DNA of 45,379 nucleotides from NCBI GenBank assembly GCA_004210915.1, contig SEGS01000019.1, positions 1 to 45,379 on the forward strand, read 5' to 3'. The translations under genes were made by a program, and so were the position numbers. Positions 8,497-17,032 of this stretch are shown here, in pieces. Numbering within the stretch: the first letter of the stretch is position 1; each line of letters begins with the position of its first letter. The notes beneath the pieces are model-generated. The model was not told the DNA's origin. It ran no database searches and saw only the letters and a list, made by a program, of their open reading frames with translations. The DNA is from Variovorax sp. GTDB lineage: Bacteria; Pseudomonadota; Gammaproteobacteria; Burkholderiales; Burkholderiaceae_C.

Positions 8497-10086
8497 ATGA
8501 ACGAATACGAAAATCCTCAGGCCGCGGTCGCCGCGACGAGCATCGCCCCCGATCTGGACTGCGACGTCCTGGTGGTGGGCGGCGGGATCAACGGCTGCGG
8601 CATCGCGCGCGACCTGGCCGGCCGGGGTTGGCGCGTGGTGCTGTGCGAGAAGGACGACCTGGCCTCCCACACCTCGTCGTCGTCGACCAAGCTGATCCAC
8701 GGCGGCCTGCGCTATCTCGAGTACTACGAGTTCTCGCTGGTCCGTAAGGCCTTGCAGGAGCGCGAGGTGCTGCTGAAAAGCGCGCCGCACATCATGTGGC
8801 CGCTGCGCTTCGTGATGCCGCACGACCCGTCGATGCGGCCGGCCTGGATGGTCCGCATCGGCCTGTTCATGTACGACCACCTGGCCCGGCGCGAGGTGCT
8901 GCCCGGCTCGCGCGGCGTCGACCTGCGCACGCATGCGGCCGGCGCGCCGCTCAAGAAGTCGTACCGCCGCGGCTTCGTGTATTCCGATGGCTGGGTCGAC
9001 GATGCGCGGCTGGTCGTGCTGAATGCGATGGACGCGCGCGCGAAGGGCGCCCAGGTGCTGACGCGCACGCGCTGCGTCGGCGCGCAGCGCGGTGCCGACG
9101 GCTGGACAGCAACGCTGGACGGACCGCAAGGCGAACGAAAGGTCCGTGCGCGCGCCGTGGTCAATGCGGCCGGACCGTGGGCCGAGGCCTTCCTTCGCGG
9201 TGTCGCGCAATCGGCGAAGGGCGAAACGCTCGCCACCAAGAGCCTGCGCCTGGTCAAGGGCAGCCACATCGTGGTGCCGCGCCTCTTCGAGCACGACCAC
9301 GCCTACATCTTCCAGAACCCCGACAAGCGGATCATCTTCGCGATCCCGTACCAGCAGGATTTCACGCTGATCGGCACCACCGACGTGGAGATCAGCAAGG
9401 ACGATCCCGGCGCCGCGAAGATCAGCCAGGACGAGATCGACTACCTCTGCACCCAGGCCAGCCGCTACTTCGAGAAGCCGATCGTGCCTGCCGACGTGGT
9501 GTGGACGTACTCCGGCGTGCGCCCCCTGCTCGACGACGCTTCGGGCGACCCGTCGGCCGTCACGCGCGACTACCTGCTCGAAGCCAACGCCACGGCCGCG
9601 CCGCTGCTGTCGGTGTGGGGCGGCAAGATCACCACCTTTCGCAAGCTGGCCGAGGACGCGGCCGACGAGGTCGGCAAGATGCTCGGGCAGGACCGCTCGC
9701 AGCGACCGGCATGGACCGGTGGCGCCTTCCTCACCGGCGGCGACCTGTCGACATGGATCGGCGCGCCGAAGCGACCCGATGACGATTTCGAGCGCTTCGT
9801 CGGCGCAGTGCAGACGCGCTATTCGTGGCTCGAGGCGCGGCTGGCCCGGCGGCTTGCACGGGCCTACGGTGCGCGGGTGGACACGGTGCTCGGCGATGCG
9901 CAGTCGATGTCCGACCTGGGCGAAGAGGTGGCACCGGGCCTGCATGCGCGGGAACTGCAATACCTGCGCAACGAGGAGTGGGCGGTGAGCGCGGAGGACG
10001 TGCTCTGGCGGCGCTCCAAACTGGGCCTGCGTTACACGCCGGCGCAGCGCGAACAGGTCGAGGCGTGGTTGCGCCACCACGCCTGA
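8497..10086 (+). CDS. glpD: Aerobic glycerol-3-phosphate dehydrogenase
   Basis: This 529-aa membrane-associated FAD enzyme oxidises sn-glycerol 3-phosphate to dihydroxyacetone phosphate and passes electrons to the quinone pool. The N-terminal Rossmann motif is VLVVGGGINGCG (residues 24-35), followed by SSSTKLIHGGLRYLEYYEF, a GlpD signature. Further matches are VVNAAGPWAE, HIVVPRLF, FAIPYQQDFTLIGTTD, and the C-terminal domain (DAC type) from about residue 400 with the SAEDVLWRRSKLGL helix. The ribosome site AAGGA is well placed. The gene diverges from glpR-glpK and should be co-controlled by GlpR. The first roughly 20 residues (MNEYENPQAAVAATSIAPDL) are an unconserved lead. Confidence 0.97.
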   Translation: MNEYENPQAAVAATSIAPDLDCDVLVVGGGINGCGIARDLAGRGWRVVLCEKDDLASHTSSSSTKLIHGGLRYLEYYEFSLVRKALQEREVLLKSAPHIMWPLRFVMPHDPSMRPAWMVRIGLFMYDHLARREVLPGSRGVDLRTHAAGAPLKKSYRRGFVYSDGWVDDARLVVLNAMDARAKGAQVLTRTRCVGAQRGADGWTATLDGPQGERKVRARAVVNAAGPWAEAFLRGVAQSAKGETLATKSLRLVKGSHIVVPRLFEHDHAYIFQNPDKRIIFAIPYQQDFTLIGTTDVEISKDDPGAAKISQDEIDYLCTQASRYFEKPIVPADVVWTYSGVRPLLDDASGDPSAVTRDYLLEANATAAPLLSVWGGKITTFRKLAEDAADEVGKMLGQDRSQRPAWTGGAFLTGGDLSTWIGAPKRPDDDFERFVGAVQTRYSWLEARLARRLARAYGARVDTVLGDAQSMSDLGEEVAPGLHARELQYLRNEEWAVSAEDVLWRRSKLGLRYTPAQREQVEAWLRHHA

Positions 10087-10122
10087 CGCCCGCCCCGCGT
10101 CGCGACAGGCGCCGGGGCGCCT
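10061..10122 (+). terminator. Two tandem GC-rich hairpins at the glpD 3' end
   Basis: AGGCGTGGT (10061-10069) and ACCACGCCT (10076-10084) form a perfect 9-bp stem around TGCGCC, ending in the glpD stop codon. A second stem follows: AGGCGCC (10107-10113) with GGCGCCT (10116-10122), which folds only with partly unpaired arms. Neither is followed directly by a T run; TTTT appears at 10136-10139. They may weaken read-through from glpD into the next operon. Confidence 0.4.
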
Positions 10123-10154
10123 ACATTTGAGGCCCTTTTCCGACCCATGCGCCT

Positions 10155-11135
10155 GTGACTGCCTCGCCCCCGACCTCTGCTGCACCCGTCAAGCGCGTGC
10201 TGGTCATCGACTATTCCCAGACCGGGCAGCTGAGCGCGGTGGCGGCGCAAATCATCGCGCCGCTGCGCGCCGACCCGGCGATCGCCGTGCATGTAGAGGC
10301 GCTCCGGCCGCTGAAGCCGTTCCCGTTTCCCTGGGGCTTCTTCCCCTTCTTCGATGCGTTTCCGGAGTCCGCACACCTGCGCCCGGGCGCGCTTGCGCCG
10401 CTGTCGCTGCGGGGCGATGAAGACTTCGACCTCGTCATCCTGCCCTACCAGGTCTGGTTTCTCGCGCCGTCGCAGCCGGTCACGGCCTTTCTCCAGCATC
10501 CGTTAGCGGCGCGCCTGCTGGCGGGCAAACCGGTGGTCACGGTGATCGCCTGCCGCAACATGTGGCTGCTGGCGCACGAAAAGCTCAAAGGCCTGCTCGC
10601 GGCGACGGGCGCGCGCCTCAGCGACAACATCGTGCTGACCGATCCCGGCCCCACCTTCGCGACCTTCTTCACCACGCCGGCCTGGCTGGTCTGGGGCCGC
10701 AAGCGCGGCTTCTGGGGCATGCCCGACGCGGGGCTCGATGCGAACCAGATCGCGGGCTGCCGGCGCTTTGGCCTGGCGCTGCGCGACGCGCTGCGCGAAG
10801 GGCGCGAGCGTCTGGCGCAACCGATGCTGGAAGGCCTGGGCGCGGTGCGTGCCGATGTGCGCCTGTACATCAGCGAGAAAGCGGGCACCCGCAGCTTCTA
10901 TCTCTGGGGCAAGTTGCTGATGGCGGCGGGGCCGCCGGGCAGCTGGCAACGCAGGCCGCTGCTGGCACTGTATGTGCTATTCCTCCTCGCGCTGATTGTC
11001 ACGGTCGTGCCGGTCAGTTTGAGCCTCCAGGCTTTGCTGCGACCGTTCTTCAAGGGGTGGCTGACTAAAATGAAGGTCCAATTCGAGCGCCCGTCGGGCT
11101 CCTCCACGGACCGTTCCCCTTTCTATGACGACTGA
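10155..11135 (+). CDS. DarA-like dialkylresorcinol-forming enzyme (flavodoxin-like)
   Basis: This 326-aa protein resembles the family annotated as dialkylresorcinol condensing enzyme or cyclase (DarA), which works with a KAS III (DarB) to make 2,5-dialkylresorcinols. The N-terminus VLVIDYSQTGQLS (residues 15-27) looks like a flavodoxin phosphate loop. Other family-like blocks are KPFPFPWGFFPFFDAFPE (54-71), LVILPYQVWFLAPSQPV (near 93), PVVTVIACRNMW (near 125) and FATFFTTPAWL. A hydrophobic C-terminal helix near residues 267-292 suggests membrane association. The start is a GTG with no strong ribosome site. Its stop overlaps the KAS III start by 11 bases, so translation is probably coupled. 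It is the first gene of the nine-gene cluster. Family membership is confident; the product is not known. Confidence 0.82.
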   Translation: MTASPPTSAAPVKRVLVIDYSQTGQLSAVAAQIIAPLRADPAIAVHVEALRPLKPFPFPWGFFPFFDAFPESAHLRPGALAPLSLRGDEDFDLVILPYQVWFLAPSQPVTAFLQHPLAARLLAGKPVVTVIACRNMWLLAHEKLKGLLAATGARLSDNIVLTDPGPTFATFFTTPAWLVWGRKRGFWGMPDAGLDANQIAGCRRFGLALRDALREGRERLAQPMLEGLGAVRADVRLYISEKAGTRSFYLWGKLLMAAGPPGSWQRRPLLALYVLFLLALIVTVVPVSLSLQALLRPFFKGWLTKMKVQFERPSGSSTDRSPFYDD

Positions 11136-12261
11136 TGTCTTCCTGACGCGTACCGGCGCGTTCCTGCCTTTCGCGCCTGTGGGCAATGACGAAATCGAAG
11201 ACGTCCTCGGCCGCATCGGTGGCAAGGCTTCGCGCGCGCGGCGCCTGATCCTGCGCAGCAACGGCATCGTGTCGCGCCACTACGCGATCGACCGCGCCAC
11301 GGGCGAGCTGGCCATGACCAATGCGCAGCTCGCGGCTGAGGCCATTCGCGCGCTGGGCGATGACATCGGGGCGGTCGACTGCCTCGCCGTCGGCACCTCC
11401 CTCCCGGACCAGCTGATGCCGGGCCACGCCGTGATGGTGCACGGCGAGCTCGGCTGGCCGCGGCTCGAAGCCGTTTCCTGCGCCGGCATCTGCCTGGCCG
11501 GCACCGCGGCCTTCAAGCATGCGTGGTTGTCGGTGCGCGCCGGCGATGCGCAGCGCGCAGTCGCCAGCGGGTCCGAGCTGGCGTCGGCCGTCATGCGGGC
11601 GCCCAACTTCGAGGCCGAGGTCGAACACAAGCTGCAGGCGCTGGAGGACCGTCCCGAGCTGGCCTTCGAGAAAGACTTCCTGCGCTGGATGCTGTCCGAT
11701 GGCGCCGGCGCCGTGCTGCTGGAAACGGCGCCGCGCGGCCCCCTGTCGCTGCGGGTGGACTGGGTCGAGCTGTCGTCGGCCGCGCACGCCTTGCCGGTCT
11801 GCATGTATGCAGGCGCCGACATGACGGACGACGGCACGCTGCGCGGCTGGGCGAGCGTTCCGGCCGACGACCGCGCGCGCCAGTCGACCTTCGCCGTCAA
11901 GCAGGATGTGCGACTGCTCAACGACAACATCGTGCGCGCCACCCTGGCCGAGCCGCTGGTCGAGCTGATGGGGCGCCGCGCGCTGAAGTCCGACGACATC
12001 GACTGGTTCCTGCCGCACCTGTCGTCCCGTTATTTCGCCGAGCCCGTGCGCCAGTGCCTGGAAGCCGTGGGCCTGCCGATTCCGCAAGAGCGCTGGTTCA
12101 GCAATCTCAAGAGCAAAGGCAACACCGGTTCAGCCTCGCCGTACATCATGCTCGACGAGCTGTTCCGCTCGGGCCGCATTCAAAAGGGCCACAAGCTCCT
12201 GATGTTCGTGCCCGAAAGCGGACGCTTCTCCAGCGGTTTCATCTTCATGGAAGCCGTCTGA
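11125..12261 (+). CDS. Beta-ketoacyl-ACP synthase III family protein (DarB-like)
   Basis: This 378-aa thiolase-fold enzyme has the KAS III triad: Cys119 in VSCAGICLAG, His298 in WFLPHLSSRYF, and Asn333 in KSKGNTGSAS. KAS III-type enzymes perform decarboxylative Claisen condensation; DarB members join two acyl chains before ring formation. Pairing with the DarA-like gene directly upstream (11-base overlap) supports a DarB-like role, although other KAS III functions such as starter selection remain possible. DGAGAVLLE (192-200) is a usual KAS III block. No frame damage is seen. The next gene starts two bases after the stop codon, within the same operon. Confidence 0.85.
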   Translation: MTTDVFLTRTGAFLPFAPVGNDEIEDVLGRIGGKASRARRLILRSNGIVSRHYAIDRATGELAMTNAQLAAEAIRALGDDIGAVDCLAVGTSLPDQLMPGHAVMVHGELGWPRLEAVSCAGICLAGTAAFKHAWLSVRAGDAQRAVASGSELASAVMRAPNFEAEVEHKLQALEDRPELAFEKDFLRWMLSDGAGAVLLETAPRGPLSLRVDWVELSSAAHALPVCMYAGADMTDDGTLRGWASVPADDRARQSTFAVKQDVRLLNDNIVRATLAEPLVELMGRRALKSDDIDWFLPHLSSRYFAEPVRQCLEAVGLPIPQERWFSNLKSKGNTGSASPYIMLDELFRSGRIQKGHKLLMFVPESGRFSSGFIFMEAV

Positions 12262-12263
12262 CG

Positions 12264-12659
12264 ATGGACATCGACGCGGTTCCGCAGGAGGGCAATGCCA
12301 CGATGGCCGGCCACCGCAAGCTGATGTACGCGCGCGATGCCAGCGGCCGCAGCGTGACCGTCGGCTCACTCGGCTGGGAAGCCGAAGAGATCGTCACCAC
12401 GCACGCGGTCGATGGGCTGGTCGCGCAGGCCGAAGCGGCCCGTGCCCGGGTGCAGGCGGGCCTGGCGTCGCCACTCGAATACTGGATGTACGCGCGGCGC
12501 ATGGACGTCGCCTTGCTCTCGCAGACCAGCGGCTTCTGGCAATGGCGCGTGCGCCGCCATCTGCAGCCGCGTCGTTTCGCCGCGCTTTCGGGCCGGGAGC
12601 TGGCGCGCTACGCCGATGCCCTCGGCCTGACCGTCTCCACACTCCAGCAACTGCCGTGA
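12264..12659 (+). CDS. Unrecognised 131-aa protein of the acyl cluster
   Basis: This short basic protein starts MDIDAVPQEGNATMAGHRKL at ATG 12264; ATG 12303 (MAGHRKLMYARDASGR) is an equally plausible start. I do not recognise the family. Visible features are a charged N-terminal half with GWEAEEIVTTHAVDGLV, an Ala/Arg-rich helix (AQAEAARARVQAG), and a C-terminal WQWRVRRHLQPRRFAALS segment followed by a short helix-forming tail (ELARYADALGLTVSTLQQL). No signal peptide or membrane span is apparent. Its stop overlaps the GTG start of the BtrH-like gene, and it is spaced two bases from the KAS III gene, so it is a true cluster member. It could be a small accessory or partner of the adjacent acyltransferase. 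Confidence 0.7.
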   Translation: MDIDAVPQEGNATMAGHRKLMYARDASGRSVTVGSLGWEAEEIVTTHAVDGLVAQAEAARARVQAGLASPLEYWMYARRMDVALLSQTSGFWQWRVRRHLQPRRFAALSGRELARYADALGLTVSTLQQLP

Positions 12660-13636
12660 ACTTCCAGCACCAGCAAGCCGCGCATTGCGAAAGCGGCGTC
12701 ATTTCGAACCTGCTCGTGCACCACGGCGTGCCGATGACCGAGAGCATGGCCTTCGGCCTGGCGTCGGCGCTGGCCTTCGCCTACCTGCCGTTCGTCAAGC
12801 TGTCGGGCTTGCCGCTCATCTCTTACCGCATGCCCCCGAAGGCGATCATCAAGGGAATGATGGCGCCGCTGGCCGCGCGCTTTCGCTTCGAGACCTTCCG
12901 CACGCCCGAGGCCGGGCAGCAACGGCTCGATGCGCTGCTGGCCGACGGCCAGCTCGTGGGCCTGCAGACCTCGGTCTACTGGCTGCCGTACTTCCCACCC
13001 AACATGCGCTTTCACTTCAATGCGCACAACCTCCTGGTCTACGGCAAGGACGGCGACGACTACCTGATCAGCGACCCGGTGTTCGAGACGCCGATGCGCT
13101 GCGCCAGCGCCGACCTCGCGCGCGCGCGCTTCGCCAAGGGCGTTCTCGCGCCGAAGGGCCTGATGTACTACCCGCAGACGATCGCGCGCAAGACGGTCGA
13201 CGCCGCCGCCGTGCGCCGCGCCATCCGGAAGAACGTGCGCACCATGCTGGCGCCGATCCCGATCGTCGGCGTGCGCGGCATGCGCATGCTCGCCAAAAAG
13301 CTGGAGCGCCTGCCCGTCGGCGATGCGCACACGGTCGACTACATCGGCCACCTGGTGCGCATGCAGGAAGAAATCGGCACCGGTGGCGCGGGCTTCCGCT
13401 TCATCTACGCCGCGTTCCTGCAGGAAGCCTCGCAGCTGCCCGGGCTCGCATCGCTTTCGACGATGTCGGACCGCCTCACCGTGATCGGCGACGGCTGGCG
13501 CGCGTTCGCGCTCAAGGCGGCGCGCATGGTCAAGGGCCGCGAGCCCGTTGACCCCGGCGTGCTGGCCGAACGCCTGCGGGCACAGGCCGCGGAGGAAGAA
13601 GCCTTCTTCCGCGACCTCAAGCGCGCGGTGGCCTGA
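12656..13636 (+). CDS. BtrH N-terminal domain protein, predicted ACP-to-acceptor acyltransferase
   Basis: From the GTG at 12656 (overlapping the previous stop as GTGA) this is 326 aa. The N-terminus VNFQHQQAAHCESGVISNLLVHHG, given here as HCESGVISNLL (residues 10-20), followed by SMAFGLASALAFAYLP, is the hallmark of the BtrH_N domain. In butirosin biosynthesis BtrH moves an acyl group from an acyl carrier protein to the aminoglycoside. Cys11 is the likely nucleophile; HFNAHNLLVYG and DYLISDP (near 121-143) would supply the His and Asp of a papain-like triad. The C-terminal half (AIRKNVRTMLAPIPIVG..., EEIGTGGAGFRFIYAAFLQEAS) is less conserved. A start upstream at 12542 would run inside the preceding gene and is rejected. 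With the ACP at 15705 in the same operon, an acyl-transfer role is a reasonable inference. Confidence 0.82.
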   Translation: MNFQHQQAAHCESGVISNLLVHHGVPMTESMAFGLASALAFAYLPFVKLSGLPLISYRMPPKAIIKGMMAPLAARFRFETFRTPEAGQQRLDALLADGQLVGLQTSVYWLPYFPPNMRFHFNAHNLLVYGKDGDDYLISDPVFETPMRCASADLARARFAKGVLAPKGLMYYPQTIARKTVDAAAVRRAIRKNVRTMLAPIPIVGVRGMRMLAKKLERLPVGDAHTVDYIGHLVRMQEEIGTGGAGFRFIYAAFLQEASQLPGLASLSTMSDRLTVIGDGWRAFALKAARMVKGREPVDPGVLAERLRAQAAEEEAFFRDLKRAVA

Positions 13637-13639
13637 GCC

Positions 13640-14551
13640 ATGCTCGCCATCGAAGCGCTCAGCCACCGCTACGGTGGCGCGCCGGTCGCTGCGCTGGACG
13701 GCATCTCGCTGCAGGCCGAGCGCGGCGGGGTGCTGGGTCTGCTCGGCCCCAACGGCGCGGGCAAGACGACGCTGATCTCGCACCTCTCGGGCGCGCTCGC
13801 GTTGCAGCAGGGGCAGATCCTTGTTGATGGCGTGGCGCTGGCGCAGGTGCGCGAGCGCACGCCCACGCGGGTCGCCGTCGCACCACAGGACCATGCGTTC
13901 TATCCCATGCTCACGGTCGGCGAAAACCTGGCGTGTTTCGCGGCAGCCTCCGGCCTGCAGGGTGCGCACAAGGCCGAGCGCATCGCGTTCTGCCGCGACT
14001 TCGCGCAGCTCGAGCGTTTTGCCGAAACGCGCGCCGATCGCCTGTCGGGTGGGCTCAAGCGCCGGCTCAACCTGGCCATCACCTTGCTGCCGACCCCCGA
14101 TGTGGTGCTGTTCGACGAGCCGACCGTGGGCGTCGATCCGCAGTCGCGCGCCTTCATCCTCGATGCGATCCGTGCGCTCGCCGACGAAGGCGCAACCGTC
14201 GTCTACGCCTCGCACTACATGGAAGAGATCGAGGCCATCGCGGACCGCGTGGTGATCCTCGACCGCGGCCGCGTGATCCGCGATGGCGCGCTAGACGAAC
14301 TGCTGGCCGAGGGCGCGATGGTGCTCACGCTGCGCGCCGAGGGCCTCGATGCCGCGATGCTGGCGCGCTTCGGCCGCGTGGTTAAAGAGCAAGCGCTGTG
14401 GCGCGTGCACCTGCATGCCGGCACCGGCCCGGCGCCGGTGCTGGCCGCGATCGAAGCGGCGGGCATCGTCGTGCGCCAGGCCGAGTTCGGCCGCCACGAC
14501 CTCGAACAGCTGTTCATGGCCCTCACGCACCGACCACTGCGCGACGACTGA
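13640..14551 (+). CDS. ABC transporter ATP-binding protein
   Basis: This 303-aa ATPase contains Walker A GPNGAGKTT (residues 36-44), a Q-loop near VAPQDHAFYPMLTVGEN, the signature LSGGLKRRLN, Walker B VVLFDEPTVGVDP, and the switch His in YASHYMEEIEAIADR. It belongs to the drug/polyketide/lipid-type (ABC-2, DRA/CcmA-like) exporters. The C-terminal 80 residues form the usual regulatory extension. It starts three bases after the BtrH-like gene and its TGA overlaps the permease ATG by one base, so the two are coupled. It should power export of the cluster product. Confidence 0.93.
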   Translation: MLAIEALSHRYGGAPVAALDGISLQAERGGVLGLLGPNGAGKTTLISHLSGALALQQGQILVDGVALAQVRERTPTRVAVAPQDHAFYPMLTVGENLACFAAASGLQGAHKAERIAFCRDFAQLERFAETRADRLSGGLKRRLNLAITLLPTPDVVLFDEPTVGVDPQSRAFILDAIRALADEGATVVYASHYMEEIEAIADRVVILDRGRVIRDGALDELLAEGAMVLTLRAEGLDAAMLARFGRVVKEQALWRVHLHAGTGPAPVLAAIEAAGIVVRQAEFGRHDLEQLFMALTHRPLRDD

Positions 14552-15708
14552 TGCTGGCCGCGCTCATCCATAAGGAATGGCTCGCGATGCGTCGCGACCT
14601 GCACGGCCTGGCCGTGATGTTCCTCATGCCGGTGGCGTTCATCATCCTGATGTCGCTGGCGCTGAAGGATGTCTACAGCCCGCCGCAAACCGCGCTGCGC
14701 TATGCCATCGACCCGCAGGACCGCGGCGCGCCCGCGCAGCTGATCACACAAGCGTGGACGCGCGCGCATGGCCCCGCAGAGGCGCTGCCGGCCGACTGGC
14801 AGGCGCAGTTGCGGCGCGGTGCGTTGCACTATGTGATCGTGCTCAAGCCGGGCCTTTCGGACGAACTCGATGCGTTGTCGCTGCCGACCGAAGCCCGCGT
14901 CGACCTGCTGACCGACGCCGGCATCGATGGCAATCTCTTCAACGCGCTGCGCGCAGAGCTCGTCGGCGCCGCGGGCGAGGCGAAGGCGCGCACCGCGCTG
15001 ACCGTGCCTGGCGGACCACCGCCGTCCGCAGGCGGCTCGATGCAGGCGCTGGTGCATGCCGAGCGCTTCGGCGGCCTTGGCCCGCGGCCGAGCGCCGTGC
15101 AGCAGAACGTGCCGGCCTGGCTGGTGTTCGGCATGTTCTTCGTCGTGTCGTCGCTCTCCGGGCTGCTGATGCAGGAGCGCAGCTCGGGCACGCTCGGCCG
15201 GCTGCGCAGCCTGGGCGTGTCGCGCGCCATGCTCCTCGCGTCCAAGGCCATGCCCTATCTCGGCGTCAATGCCGTGCAGGCGGTGCTGATGCTCGCGGTC
15301 GGCGTGTGGCTGATGCCGCGCATCGGCGGCGATGGCCTGTCGCTCGCGGGCATTCATTGGGGTGCACTGGGGCTGGTGCTCGGCGCGCTGAGCCTGGCGG
15401 CGGTCAGCCTCGCGCTGGCGCTGGCTTGCGTCGTGCGCAGCCACGCGCAGGCGGCCACGCTCGGGCCGATGGTCAACGTGCTGATGGCCGCGGTCGGCGG
15501 GATCATGGTGCCCAAGTTCATCATGCCGCCTTTCATGCAGCGCGTCGCCGAGTGGATGCCGATGAACTGGGGGCTCGAAGGTCTGCTGGCCGTGCTGTTG
15601 CGCGGTGGCGATGTCGGCGCGGTATGGCCGTACGCGACACGCCTCGCCGCCTTCGCGCTGGCCATGCTGCTGCTGGCCGCGTGGTCGTTCCGGAGGCCCG
15701 CACCATGA
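14551..15708 (+). CDS. ABC-2 type permease
   Basis: This 385-aa inner-membrane protein has one N-terminal helix (about 20-38, LAVMFLMPVAFIILMSLAL), a long extracytoplasmic region (about 42-185), then five further helices beginning at PAWLVFGMFFVVSSLSGLL. QERSSGTLGRLRSLGVSR is the usual cytoplasmic coupling loop of ABC-2 permeases. It is the partner of the upstream ATPase and probably works as a homodimer. The start at ATG 14551 overlaps the ATPase stop. A reading from 14398 would lie inside the ATPase gene and is rejected. Its stop overlaps the ACP start (ATGA). Confidence 0.92.
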   Translation: MLAALIHKEWLAMRRDLHGLAVMFLMPVAFIILMSLALKDVYSPPQTALRYAIDPQDRGAPAQLITQAWTRAHGPAEALPADWQAQLRRGALHYVIVLKPGLSDELDALSLPTEARVDLLTDAGIDGNLFNALRAELVGAAGEAKARTALTVPGGPPPSAGGSMQALVHAERFGGLGPRPSAVQQNVPAWLVFGMFFVVSSLSGLLMQERSSGTLGRLRSLGVSRAMLLASKAMPYLGVNAVQAVLMLAVGVWLMPRIGGDGLSLAGIHWGALGLVLGALSLAAVSLALALACVVRSHAQAATLGPMVNVLMAAVGGIMVPKFIMPPFMQRVAEWMPMNWGLEGLLAVLLRGGDVGAVWPYATRLAAFALAMLLLAAWSFRRPAP

Positions 15709-15971
15709 GACCTTGGGCCGAACGCATCGAAGAACTGAAAGCGCTGGTGCTCGAAGCCGTCGAAAAGGATGCGCCACCCGGCGGCCTTTCCGATGACGAG
15801 CCGTTGTTCGGCCCCGAGGCACGCCTCGATCTCGATTCGCTCGATGCGCTGCAGGTCTCGATGGCGATCCAGGGACGCTACGGCGTGCGCATGCCCGATA
15901 GCAAGGAGACACGGCGCGCGCTGGTCTCGATCGCGCACCTGGCGGCGCATCTCGAGGCGCGCACGCGATGA
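15705..15971 (+). CDS. Acyl carrier protein
   Basis: This 88-aa acidic helical protein has the phosphopantetheine attachment motif LDLDSLDALQ with Ser45, preceded by LFGPEARL. It should carry acyl intermediates as thioesters after 4'-phosphopantetheinylation by a transferase encoded elsewhere. The start at 15705 overlaps the permease stop by four bases, and its stop overlaps the ketosynthase start by four bases, so it is translated with both. It is distinct from the housekeeping AcpP, whose motif is usually DSLD with a GADSLDTVE context, and is presumably dedicated to this cluster. Confidence 0.9.
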   Translation: MRPWAERIEELKALVLEAVEKDAPPGGLSDDEPLFGPEARLDLDSLDALQVSMAIQGRYGVRMPDSKETRRALVSIAHLAAHLEARTR

Positions 15972-17032
15972 ACGCGATGTACCTCGGCGGTCGCGGACTC
16001 GCATGCGCTCTCGGGGCCGACGTGCCGGGCGTTCTCGCGCAGTGGCGCGCCGGCGGTCAGCCACCGGTGCCGCGAACGGTCGCGCCCGGCTTTGTCTGGC
16101 CGTTGCACGCCCTGGCGCCGCAGCAAGGCGACTGGCTCACGCGCCTCGGTCGTACCGTGCGCGATGTCGTGGCGCAGAGCGGTGCCCTGGACGGCGCGCG
16201 CCGCATGCCGTTGTTCGTTGCGTCGTCCTCGCTCGACGTGGGTTACGAGGAAGCGGACCAGCGCTTCGCGGGCGACATGCACGCCTTTGCCGATGCGGTC
16301 GCCGCCGCACTGGACTGGCGGGGGCCCGTGCTCACGATCTCGACCGCCTGCACGTCGGCGATCAATGCGGTGCGCGCCGCGGCGGATTGGCTCGGCGGCG
16401 GCGAGGCAGAAGAGGCGCTGGTCGTCGGCATCGAGTTCGACAACTGTTTCAGCGCCGGTGGTTTCGGCAGCATGCAGTTGCTGTCATCCACGCGCGGCAG
16501 ACCCTTCGGTCGCGACCGCGACGGCCTGGTGCTCGGCGAGGCGGTGGCCGCGCTGCGCTTGACGCGCAACCCGTCGCGCTGGCGCATCGCCGGCAGCGGC
16601 AATGTGGTCGAAGGCGCGGATCCGACCGGCACCGACGCCAACGCCGTCATCGCGGCGTGTGCGCAGGCCCTGCAGGACAGCGGGCTCGGCGCGAGCGACA
16701 TCGATCTCGTCAAGGTGCATGCGGCCGGCAGCCCGGTCAAGGATGCAGTCGAGCTCGCGGCCTTGCGGCAGGTGTTCGACCCGTTGCCGCCGCTCGTGTC
16801 TTTCAAGTCGCTGATCGGGCACACGCTGGGCGCCTCGGGCGCGGCCGAACTCGTGATGCTCACGGCGGGTGTCGAGGCCGGCATCTGGCGCGCGCCCGAC
16901 TATCCGCTCGACGACGCGCTGGACGTGGGCTTTGCCACCGTCGCGCCTCCGCGGCTGCGGCATTTGCTGCTGTGCGCGATCGGCTTCGGCGGCGGGCACA
17001 CGGCGCTGGTGCTGGAGGACTGCGGCGCATGA
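15968..17032 (+). CDS. Beta-ketoacyl synthase (KAS I/II-like)
   Basis: This 354-aa condensing enzyme keeps the elongating ketosynthase triad: Cys128 in ISTACTSAIN, His251 in VKVHAAGSPVKD, and His285 in SFKSLIGHTLGASGAAEL, with Lys280. EFDNCFSAGGFGSMQLLSS and GLVLGEAVAAL are further KAS blocks. It is shorter than the usual roughly 410 residues, as seen for ketosynthases of aryl-polyene-type and related lipid clusters. It should elongate ACP-bound chains, perhaps with the next gene product as partner. It overlaps the ACP stop by four bases, and the following start by four bases. Confidence 0.9.
   Translation: MNAMYLGGRGLACALGADVPGVLAQWRAGGQPPVPRTVAPGFVWPLHALAPQQGDWLTRLGRTVRDVVAQSGALDGARRMPLFVASSSLDVGYEEADQRFAGDMHAFADAVAAALDWRGPVLTISTACTSAINAVRAAADWLGGGEAEEALVVGIEFDNCFSAGGFGSMQLLSSTRGRPFGRDRDGLVLGEAVAALRLTRNPSRWRIAGSGNVVEGADPTGTDANAVIAACAQALQDSGLGASDIDLVKVHAAGSPVKDAVELAALRQVFDPLPPLVSFKSLIGHTLGASGAAELVMLTAGVEAGIWRAPDYPLDDALDVGFATVAPPRLRHLLLCAIGFGGGHTALVLEDCGA

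Noticed and set aside
7621..10185. Minus-strand open frame of 854 codons covering glpR and the antisense of glpD
   Set aside because: Only the last 259 codons match GlpR; the rest is antisense to glpD and Arg/Ala/His-rich, as expected for a GC-rich shadow frame.
12608..14215. Minus-strand frame of 535 codons opposite the BtrH-like and ABC genes
   Set aside because: Antisense to genes with clear Walker and BtrH motifs; composition typical of shadow frames.
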